Shown here piece after piece: positions 5,933 through 12,475 of a DNA stretch of 12,507 bases; position 1 is the stretch's first letter, and the number at the start of each line of letters is the position of its first letter. The notes beneath the pieces were generated by a model that ran no database searches, was not told the DNA's origin, and saw only the letters and a list, made by a program, of their open reading frames with translations. Position numbers and translations under genes: made by a program. This DNA comes from Schizophyllum amplum. Lineage: Eukaryota > Basidiomycota > Agaricomycetes > Agaricales > Schizophyllaceae. Where the stretch lies: the NCBI GenBank assembly GCA_007026445.1, contig VDMD01000300.1, forward strand, positions 1 to 12,507, read 5' to 3'.

Positions 5933-8670
5933 ATGCCCCCCTCCTCCCCGACGTGTCCGCCGTCTATATCGCCTTCCCGCTGCCGACTACGACGAAAACT
6001 TGTATACGCTGATAGGTGAGTGGGCCGTGCCATGTTCTCTCTACGTTGAATAACGTGCTCGCAGGCTATGGTCGAGACCGTAGGCGACAGCGACGCGTCG
6101 CGTCGGCGTCGTGCCATCTGTCGTGCTCGAGGTATGCTCCCAAACACGGGTCATGTTCTTCACTGACCCATCTGCAGTCTCGACTCCTCGTCGCCATGTT
6201 GTTGGGGACGCTGTTGACGTGCCGCGGCACGCGGGCGCACCTCCACAGGCGACGCGCGTCGACGGTGGGGGCCAGCCTTCCTCGGCGTCATCGGCATCCA
6301 GGGAGAAGAGGCGCGACAGGAGCGGGGCGCCGCCGCCATCATTTCTCGTCTCTTACGGATGGTCTTGGCGTCGTTTCGCTCTGCGGGTTTGGCTTTCGGT
6401 GAGTTTTTATTTATTGTCTTTGATTTATGTGCTAACTGACTCTCTTCACAGGACGCGACTCCGCCAGAACGGGTCGACCCGGGGGACAATCGCGCGGCCG
6501 AAGGCCGCGCCCTCGGCGAAGGCGCGCAGCGCCGTCGCACACTCTCAGCACTCCATACATCGTACGTCTTCTTTTATCTGCACCGTCGATCTTGTACTAA
6601 CGCATCGTTCAGGATGTGCATGTCGATGCTGCGGTCGGACACGCCGGTCTCCGCGGCGCGTGCGAGTCCGGCGCTGGACGAGGAGGGGGACGACGCGGCC
6701 GAAGGCCGCGTCCACGGCGCGGCGCGCAGCGCCGTCGCACCCCATAAGGTCTTTGGTTCGTCCTTCGGTGAGTCGTTCTTTCTCTTCTCTATTGCCTTTT
6801 CATTGACGTTTTGTCTAGACTGCGGGAGAGGAAGCTTGGCTATCTTGTGGGCGGGGGGACGACTGCGCGGCCGGAGGCCGCGCCCACGGCGGCGGCGCGC
6901 AGCGCCGTCGCACCGTACAGGGTCTTTGCTTAGTGCATTGGTGAGTTGTTTCTCTCTCTTGTTGACTGGCTTCTCATTGATATTTCGTGTAGATCGCGGG
7001 TGAGGGTTGTCTGGACTATCGCGGGGGCCTTGGGATACGACTGCGCGGCCTCTGGCCGCGCTCACGGCGACGGCGCGCAGCGCCGTCGCATGCTCCGCCT
7101 CATGGTCTGTCCTTGGGTGAGTCATTTTTCTCTATCTTACTGGCTTCTCATTGACATTTCTCCTAGATTGCGGAGGAGGGCGTTCGGGCTACTACAGCGG
7201 GGCGGAGGAGACGACCGCGCGGCCGGAGGCCGCGCTCACGGCGACGGCGCGCAGCGCCGTCGCACACTCTAGGGTCTTCGCTTAGTGCATTGGTGAGTCA
7301 TTCCATTTTATGTGTATCGAATTTTCTTTGACCTGTTGACCAGTTGTTGGGAGGGGAGCCGCGACGCGTGTCGCCTCGCCGGGCTTCCGCGACAGCGGGG
7401 GCGGGGCCACCCCGCGCGGCCGAAGGCCGCGCGTCGCGGCGGCGCGCAGCGCCGCCGTGCTCGTCTTTGTCTCGTGGACTGGAGTCGGCGCCGCTGCAGG
7501 CCTATATCCAAGAGGAGAGCAGGGTACGTTATGTGTCTTATCTTCAGACATGGTGCTGATTTATCGGTAGCGTGCATGATCGTCTGAGGAACAAGATGCC
7601 CTCCTCGCCACGGAGCTCCTTCGCGCTGTTCTAAGCCTACCCGCATCCCTGAGTATACGTATCGTCGTCCGGCGAGCAAGGTAAGTAACTTATCGTGTCT
7701 TTAACATGTTGCTCACGATCTTTCTAGATTGTGTATCCTCGCCGACTAAGCAAATTCACGCCCTCAGGCGATGAGTATACGTATCGTCGTCCGGCGAGCA
7801 AGGTGTGTCACTCATTGTTTGCTTCCATCACGTCGCTGACCAACGCAGTAGCTCACTACATCTTCGCCTGGGAGACAGACTCACTCCCGTAGGCGATGAG
7901 TATACGTCTCGCGAGCAAGGTGAGTGCGACGTCTAGCCACTTATCATCCGACTGACCCCTCGCGCCTAGACGATGAGTATATATGGATCGCCGTCCGCCG
8001 AGCGACGTGATCGCCGTCAGCCGAGCGACGTGATCACCGTCCGCCAAGCGACGTGATCGACGCGCCCGACGGTTCCCTAATACTCTCAAGACGTACCCTC
8101 ACCTTATGCCCACCACCTAGGCGTTGAGTATATGGATCGCCGTCCGGCGAGCAGGCTATGGGTGAGTACTCAGTGGTCATTGGTCACGTTCAATCTGACT
8201 GAACTTGTAGTAGGCCCCCTCGCCTTCGTCGTTTGCGCCTCGCCCCGATCTCGGACGACTCCCCCCTCCCCTCTACCTCGGACGCGATACGCCCTTCGTC
8301 TGCGCTTTCGGTCACCCCGCCGAGCGGCGAAGCAACGTATCGTCGTCCGCCAAGCGGCGAAGCAACGTATCGTCGTCCGGCGAGCAGGCCATACGTCCGG
8401 GGCGTGTATTCTGTGAGTACAAGCCCCCCCTCCCTCATCAGTATTCCGCTGACGTTCTCTTAGTACTCAGTGATCTCGCGTGTCGTCGGGGACATGTTCA
8501 CGACGCTCGAGTCGACTCTGTGGACGCCCTCGACGTGCTATCGCGCCCTCGACGGCAGCGAGATATACGCGGGGGTGTCACAAACGTGTTCGGGGACTTT
8601 GTTGCATGGTCAGGGACTGTGGCATGTTCAGATTAGTCTTTTTTCGGGTAGCATTGCAGTTAGAGTATGA
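5933..8670 (+). CDS. Multi-exon hypothetical gene built of tandemly repeated exons
   Basis: I propose about 16 short exons separated by introns that are mostly 46-53 bp. Introns with good GT...CTRAY...AG signals are 6016-6064, 6132-6177, 6399-6451, 6562-6612, 6768-6818, 6941-6992, 7117-7166, 7293-7343, 7524-7570, 7681-7727, 7803-7848, 7920-7969, 8162-8210 and 8413-8463. The end is TGA at 8668-8670. The last exons join in phase: the exon ending near GYG at 8161, then 8211-8412 (reads SGEATYRRP twice), then 8464-8670 (reads YSVISRVVGDMF to SIAVRV). Exons from 6452 to 7523 repeat a hairpin-bearing unit. No known domain is recognised. The product would be rich in Arg, Ala and Gly. Splicing the start at 5933 meets a stop in exon 2, and unit 2 lacks one base, so no single continuous frame exists as printed. 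It could be a gene with sequencing indels, a decaying gene, or a structured non-coding RNA. Confidence 0.4.
6452..7523 (+). repeat. Six tandem exon+intron units with twin hairpins
   Basis: Units start after acceptors at 6451, 6612, 6818, 6992, 7166 and 7343. Acceptor-to-acceptor distances are 161, 206, 174, 174 and 177 bp. Each exon carries hairpin 1, GCGCGGCCGAAGGCCGCGC or a variant, at 6492-6510, 6694-6710, 6865-6883, 7043-7061, 7217-7235 and 7414-7432. After 8-13 nt comes hairpin 2, GGCGCGCAGCGCC, at 6521, 6721, 6894, 7072, 7246 and 7441. The exon tails (TCTTTGCTTAGTGCATTG in units 3 and 5) and the introns (TGGCTTCTCATTGAYATTTC in the introns at 6941 and 7117) are also shared, so whole exon-intron blocks were duplicated. 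Peptide readings differ by frame, for example RAAEGRA..GAQRRRT or RRRRAAPSHT. Confidence 0.9.
7651..8383 (+). repeat. Second array: short exons with a YRRPAS motif
   Basis: A roughly 30-bp word, GAGTATACGTATCGTCGTCC followed by GGCGAGCAAG, occurs at 7651-7680 and 7773-7802. It is shortened at 7898-7919, altered at 7975 and 8126-8154, and doubled as exact-length 30-bp units at 8324-8353 and 8354-8383. The first three copies end precisely at a splice donor (GTAAGT, GTGTGT, GTGAGT). In one frame the word encodes DEYTYRRPASK or GEATYRRPAS, and in another SIRIVVRRAR. The 25-codon exon 7728-7802 is open and phase 0 at both ends. Confidence 0.75.
7986..8054 (+). repeat. 23-bp triplication inside the second array
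   Basis: Three adjacent 23-bp units (7986, 8009, 8032) begin GATCGCCGTCCGCCGAGCG. They are an internal expansion of the CGTCCGGCGAGC core found in the neighbouring exons. A 23-bp period shifts frame at each copy, so this expansion would disrupt any protein repeat. Confidence 0.85.
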
Positions 8671-8974
8671 CAACACTGTACAGTCGGATAGACACGGAAT
8701 TACAACGATTTGAAGAAAAGAAATACAAAGACTTGGAAGCACAATCATTGACAGAGAGCCATAAGTTGAACTGTGACTGTGAGGGCCTACGTGACTGTAA
8801 GGGCCTTGGCGCGGCGCGGGGGACTCGGGCATGAAAGGTACAAGCATTATTGTATTCAACTACGTACGACTACCTACACGAGCTAATCACGCCACCAAAG
8901 TCCCTCGCCCCTGCGAATGCCTCCCTCTCTCACAGAACGACTGCCTCTTGCCGTCCGAGTGCACACGCGCTTCC
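8671..8974. other. Downstream intergenic stretch with an 18-bp duplication
   Basis: After the TGA of the exon-array locus the sequence becomes A-rich (about 8710-8770). It then shows two adjacent 18-bp copies, 8773-8790 and 8791-8808, of GTGACTGTGAGGGCCTAC. A patch at 8840-8885 contains CAACTACGTACGACTACC, recalling ACTACGTAC at the left end. An ATG frame from 8831 stays open for 231 codons, but it crosses the putative promoter and repeats and reads as low-complexity. I do not accept it as a gene. Confidence 0.4.
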
Positions 8975-9030
8975 GCGGGGTCGAGAGCGTGCTTTTGCGG
9001 GGTCGAGAGCGTGCTTTCGCGCGGTCGAGG
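8975..9030. repeat. 22-bp tandem duplication
   Basis: Two adjacent copies (8975-8996, 8997-9018) of a unit starting GCGGGGTCGAGAGCGTGCTT differ only in the last base. A partial third copy, GCGCGGTCGAGGG, follows. Confidence 0.85.
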
Positions 9031-9211
9031 GCTGGAGAGACGAGGTGAGTGCAGTCAGTACAATCACGACACAGGCCGCATACTCGGCTGCCCGTCGCAC
9101 AAGCTCACGCTATCCCTTGAGACGCCCGCCCGCAGCCCCGCCCCCGCACACCCTCGCAGTCCCGCACTCGTCGCTACCGAGGACGCGGCGCACCGCGGGG
9201 CTTGGCAAGAG

Positions 9212-9272
9212 GGAGTATATAAGGCCTCCCATCTGACCTCTCCCTCCACCATTGCTCCCCCCCCCTCTCGCC
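9212..9272 (+). promoter_or_regulatory. TATA box before a small ORF
   Basis: TATATAA at 9216-9222 lies 50 bp before an ATG at 9273, with a C/T-rich leader (CCTCTCCCTCCACC, then a run of C) between them. The arrangement matches fungal core promoters. Whether transcription starts here is an inference. Confidence 0.45.
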
Positions 9273-9515
9273 ATGCCGCTGGTCGTGCTCATCGCCGCTG
9301 GTCGTGCTCGTCGCCGCCCCCCTCGCCGTCGTCTCGCCGCCCCCCTCGCCGTCGTCTTGCCGTCACGCCGCACGCCGGACCTATGTCGGGAGGCCATGCT
9401 GGTCGAGGCCATGCCCGTCGAGGCCATGCTGGTGGAAGGGTATGCTGGTACGCAGGAGGAGGGTCGGGTACGCAGGAGGAGGGTCGGGTCAGTAGTTGCA
9501 GGGTCGGTTCAGTAG
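9273..9515 (+). CDS. Hypothetical 80-aa repeat-derived protein
   Basis: A small ORF follows a TATA box. Its N-terminus (MPLVVLIAAG) is hydrophobic for about ten residues and then strongly basic (RARRRPPRRR), followed by APLAVVLPS. It could be a poor signal anchor. The body is made of short DNA repeats. There are two 23-bp units at 9311-9356 and three 15-bp units at 9390-9434, which encode EAMLV-type pentapeptides. Two perfect 20-bp units lie at 9447-9486. No homologue is recognised. The repeat content and short length make it doubtful as a gene; the promoter-like context is the main argument in favour. Confidence 0.25.
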   Translation: MPLVVLIAAGRARRRPPRRRLAAPLAVVLPSRRTPDLCREAMLVEAMPVEAMLVEGYAGTQEEGRVRRRRVGSVVAGSVQ

Positions 9516-9541
9516 TTACCTCGTAGTCTTCGTCGTGGCAC

Positions 9542-9583
9542 GCCCCGGACATGGGCCCCTGTAGGGGAACCCATGTCCGGGGC
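9542..9583. other. Strong nested hairpin / palindrome
   Basis: Perfect 14-bp inverted arms, GCCCCGGACATGGG (9542-9555) and CCCATGTCCGGGGC (9570-9583), enclose a second stem CCCC/GGGG (9556-9559 with 9564-9567). The tetraloop is TGTA and there is a two-base AA bulge at 9568-9569. This gives 18 base pairs in 42 nt, nearly all G-C. It lies between the repeat-derived ORF and the truncated TCF25-like gene. It could be a transcription end structure, a cruciform, or the core of a small foldback element. No flanking target duplication is obvious. Confidence 0.85.
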
Positions 9584-9738
9584 CCACAAAAGGAGGGATG
9601 GGCGCTAGACACCTATCAAAATCCATGCCGGTTCAGCGCGCTATGACATCACGTGAGCGTTGGAGTTAAAGCAAGCAAGAAGGCGCGCAACAAGGGGAGG
9701 GGGGGTGAAGCAAGAAGCAAAGCGAGGAGGGGGAAGAC
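9584..9738. other. Junction zone next to the truncated gene
   Basis: No gene is seen. 9665-9738 is purine-rich on the plus strand (AGCAAGAAGG, GGGGAGGGGGG) and so pyrimidine-rich downstream of the last TCF25-like exon on the minus strand. If that exon is followed by an intron, its donor would be GTCTTC, which is poor. No continuation of the protein is found in this segment or further left. Confidence 0.4.
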
Positions 9739-10960
9739 CTTGTATGGCCGCGTCTCGACGTGGTCAAAGTCGAGCCTGTTCGCGCCCGAGGTGAGGTTGA
9801 ACGCGCCGAGCATGGCGCGCTCGTACGTGAACAGCGCGCGATCGACAAAGTCCACCGCCGTCGCATGCTCCTCGCGATGCCGTACAGCTCCGACAGCTGC
9901 AGCAGCGTGTCCGCGTGCCACGACAACCGATGCAGCAGGTTGTAGAAACCCTCCGGGTCTGTTGTCCATCAGTCAATTTTCTCCCCCCGATACCGATAGG
10001 ACTACGCACCGCCGGCCATGACGACCTGCATAAAGGCCTTCGTGACCGCCTTGTACTTCTTGCTGTACTCGACCGTCCACCAGCGCTCCTCGCCCAGCGG
10101 CCCCCACGCGCCGCTGCCGCTGCGCGTCGAGCTCGTCCGGCGTCAGCTGGCGCGTCGTCAGCCCCTCGCGCAGCTTCGCCGGCCACCACGTCGGCTGCGG
10201 GCGCGTGAGGTTCGACTTGTCCGTGCGGCGGGCGGGGACGGGCGCCCTTTTCGCGGTGGGACTGCACGACCTTGGCGCCGAAGAACTTGCGCATCTCGGC
10301 TTCGGGGTCGAGGTGGGCGGGGGAGATGGCGAGGAGGCGGGCGAGGGCGTCCATCGATGTGCGGGAGGCGTGGTGGAGGAGGAGAGGGCGGACGCGGCGT
10401 CGCCGAGGCTGGGATACCTGCGGGTCACGCTTAGCAGATGATCGATGGGTTGAGAGTACACACTGCAAGGAGAGCTCTGCGAGTGCACGCTCGACGTCGT
10501 CCTTTCCGGACTTTTTCTCCTTCTGCTTTGCCTTCTTAGCAGCCTTCTTGGCGGAGGCCGAGGGTGTGGGAGGCGCGTCTTGGGGAGGCGTCTGTGTTTG
10601 CGGTCCTTCGGGCTAGCAGCTGCTGGCGCCTTCTTCTTTTTCTTCTTGGGCTTTCACTTCTTTGAGTTCAACATAGGGATGCGTACAGTCAACGATGCAT
10701 ACCTTGCGCGCCTTCGAGGGCGTTGCCGCTTCCTCAGGCTCATCGCCCTCGTCCCCTTCATCTTGCGCAAGCAACTGGACAAACTTCAACACCATATCGA
10801 GTGATTCAAGCTGAATACTCACGGCTGCAAATCCTCCAGTTCCAGAAGACTTGGTAGGTAACGGTTCCTCGTCTTCTGGTTGCTGATGCTTCGATAGCTC
10901 TTCCAGCTCTTCCAGCTCTTCCAGCTCGCGCTGCTGTCGTTTGTTGAGTCTGGGCGGCAT
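9739..10960 (-). pseudogene. TCF25/Rqc1 homologue, 5' half only, frameshifted
   Basis: TCF25-family proteins (yeast Rqc1) belong to the ribosome quality control complex, which ubiquitinates and extracts stalled nascent chains with Ltn1, Rqc2 and Cdc48. Exons on the minus strand are 10960-10823 (MPPRLNKRQQRELEELEE), 10774-10703 (ends SKARK), 10650-10464 (PKKKKKKAPAAA, later KSGKDDVERALAELSLQ), 10417-10010 and 9958-9739. Introns are 46-52 bp. Family hallmarks in order are HLDPEAEMRKFFGAKVV, SNLTRPQPTWWPAKLREG, WWTVEYSKKYKAVTKAF, PEGFYNLLHRLSWHADTL and REEHATAVDFVDRALFTYER, then FNLTSGANRLDFDHVETRPY. The coding text changes frame at about 10610, 10365, 10250, 10105 and 9882, each fixable by one base. 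About 340 codons are present, roughly half the usual length. The C-terminal half is absent, so this is a fragment or pseudogene. Confidence 0.87.
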
Positions 10961-11166
10961 TTCAGATGACCGTAAAGAGACAAGCGTCACACTAACATTC
11001 GAACAATACCTTCTATATCGGATGTCTAAGCAAAGCATCCTATGTCATACGGAGATCCCGCGCTTATCGTTCCCCACATTATAATTGGCAATTAGTAACG
11101 CATTTCTTCATCTCGACCACCACCATTGCGACCTATCTCTTCAGACGTTTACCCCGACAGCTGAAG
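10961..11166. promoter_or_regulatory. Shared divergent promoter region
   Basis: These 206 bp lie between the start codons of the minus-strand TCF25-like and plus-strand NUDT12-like genes. The composition drops to a balanced or AT-richer mix (CACATTATAATTGGCAATTAG near 11078-11098), unlike the GC-rich repeats around it. TATAAT and an ATTGG word (an inverted CCAAT) are visible around 11082-11090. It looks like an ordinary compact bidirectional promoter carried along with the two gene starts. Confidence 0.6.
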
Positions 11167-11795
11167 ATGGCTGAGACGTGAGCTGACTAGAACAGGAAAT
11201 CGCAACAGTTACTAAATATTTCCAGACATATAAACCTCTTCGGCGGTTCACCGCTCAATAGGCTATCATGGCTGAGACCCTCGCAGATCTTCCTGAACGC
11301 CGCGTCATCTCTTCCCTCCACGCGATGGGTGCTCTTCAAGTCGGGTCAGCCGCTTGTCTCCGCACCTCGTGACGCCCCGTCCGACATAAGGCTCGCATAC
11401 TCTCCACGTCGGACGTAGAGCCCTTCATCGGCGATCGACCATGGTATGTCCCGATCGCCTACGCTTCGATTCAACCTCACGAGAACCCCGCAGGTTCGCC
11501 CAATCCAAGACGGCACTGCCCTCATCCCCGCCTCCGATGCCAACCACCACACCGAAGGCGCGCGCCACCGCGGCCCGCCCCTCGTCTTCCTCGGCCTCGA
11601 AGAGACAGACGCGCAGTCCGGGAACGCCCTCCCCTCCACCGACTTCACCGACCCCTCCACCGCGCTCGCCAAACTCCACGGCACGCCCTACTTCGCGCTG
11701 GACGTCGGCGACCTCGCGCTGCCCCACGAGCAGCTCACCGCGGAGACGGACCACTGGAACGCGCGAACAAGTTTTGCCCCGGGTGTCGCTCGCCG
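11167..11795 (+). pseudogene. NADH pyrophosphatase (NUDT12/NPY1-like), N-terminal part only
   Basis: The family hydrolyses NADH/NAD(P)H and NAD caps, often in peroxisomes. Its order is an N-terminal NUDIX-like domain, a zinc ribbon, then the catalytic Nudix domain. Exon 1 is only 11 nt (11167-11177). Intron 11178-11225 has GTGAGC, TTACTAAAT and CCAG. The join gives MAETHINLFGGSPLNRLSWL, a typical family start. Exon 2 (11226-11443) reads FLNAASSLPSTRWVLF and SDVEPFIGDRP. Intron 11444-11493 has GTATGT. Exon 3 reads ARHRGPPLVFLGLEE, LPSTDFTDPSTALAKLHG and TPYFALDV, then WNAR and KFCPGCRSP, the first zinc-ribbon CxxC (11775-11786). One-base frame breaks occur near 11400, 11516 and 11765. After about 11795 similarity ends. 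The second CxxC, the Nudix box GX5EX7REUXEEXGU and any targeting signal are absent, so this fragment cannot be catalytic. Confidence 0.87.
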
Positions 11796-11934
11796 CGCCT
11801 CCATCCTCCATCCTCCCTCCGCCCCTTATCCCCTTCCTCCCTCCCTGGCAGTTCGTAACTCGAACTGGACACGCCGGATCACGCGGGCGTTATTACCGCT
11901 GAGCGCAGGCAGAGCGCGGCCTGGGCGGAGACGA
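11796..11934. other. Pyrimidine tract and junction after the NUDT12 fragment
   Basis: 11796-11852 is a CTCC-rich tract (CATCCTCCATCCTCC, CTTCCTCCCTCCCTGGCAG) that could be mistaken for an intron acceptor. The sequence after that CAG has no similarity to NADH pyrophosphatases. It marks the abrupt loss of the gene and a switch to low-complexity DNA. Confidence 0.5.
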
Positions 11935-12120
11935 CAAGGCGAGGGCGAAGGAGACAAGAGCGAAGGCGGGCGAGTGTGAGACGGCGCGGGCGGCAAGGCG
12001 GAGGGCGGGACGGCGAGGGCGAGGACGGCGAGGGCGAGGGCGGCAAGGGCGAGGACGGCGAGGGCGAGGACGCGAGCTCGAGGCGAGGACGGCAAGGGCG
12101 AAGGCGAGGCGGCGAAGACT
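11935..12120. repeat. GGCGAGGGCGAGGAC-type purine-rich array
   Basis: This is an irregular array of 6-, 12- and 15-bp words (GGCGAGGGCGAGGACGGCG, GGCAAGGGCGAGGACGG). The plus strand is almost all G, A and C. Open frames on both strands are compositional. Such G-rich runs could form G-rich secondary structures, which is only an inference. Confidence 0.85.
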
Positions 12121-12190
12121 GGTAAGTGAGAGAATGTAGTATAGTACTCGTGTTGTAGTAGACTACCATGCAATACACCGCTTCACAAAC
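12121..12190. other. AT-rich patch before the right-hand array
   Basis: A short AT-rich patch (AATGTAGTATAGTACTCG, GTAGTAGACTACC, CAATACACCGCTTCAC) contains the small palindrome GTAGTAGACTAC-like. It sits in the same relative position to the CTTCGCA array as 1-63 does to the CTCGCA array on the left. Confidence 0.45.
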
Positions 12191-12199
12191 CCCTGCCTG

Positions 12200-12475
12200 C
12201 TCCTTCGCACGTCGCGAGTTTTCTTTGCATGTCTCGAGTCCCCTTCGCGCGTCGCGAGTGTCCCCTTCCCGCATTGCGAGTCCTCTACGCACGTCGCGTG
12301 AGTCCCTTCGTGCCTCGCAGTCTCCATTCGCACGTCCGGGTCCTCTTCGCACGTCGTGTGAGTCCCCTTCATGCCTCGCAGTTCCCCTTCGCACGTCCAG
12401 TCCCCTTCGCACGTCCGAGTCCCCTTCGCACTGCTTCCCCTTCCCGGTTTCGCGAGTCTCCTACTCTCGACCTCT
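12200..12475. repeat. About 20-bp CCCCTTCGCACGTCGCGAGT array with a 60-bp higher order
   Basis: About a dozen imperfect units of 19-22 bp share CCTTCGCACGTC and GCGAGTC. Within 12288-12408 two 60-bp super-units can be aligned, each beginning CGCACGTCGYGTGAGTCCC and containing TGCCTCGCAG. The window ends with GTGCAGTCAACGTGC, related to the ATGCAGTCAACGTAC word at 879-893. Confidence 0.85.

Noticed and set aside
6111..6806. Uninterrupted 231-codon ORF through the first hairpin exons
   Set aside because: It reads through well-formed introns at 6132-6177, 6399-6451 and 6562-6612, including their branch sites. The spliced reading is more credible.
8831..9526. 231-codon plus-strand ORF
   Set aside because: It crosses a TATA promoter, a 22-bp duplication and several minisatellites. 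Its composition is low-complexity (Pro, Arg, Ser, Gly) with no domain, so a chance frame is more likely.
9542..9610. Helitron 3' end (hairpin followed by CTAG at 9605)
   Set aside because: The hairpin-to-CTRR distance (over 20 nt) and hairpin size are atypical. The captured gene fragments lie on the wrong side for a plus-strand element, and no matching 5' end or Rep/helicase is seen.
9973..10488. Plus- and minus-strand overlapping ORFs in the TCF25 region as separate genes
   Set aside because: They are pieces of one TCF25-like gene split between frames by one-base indels, and antisense shadows of it.
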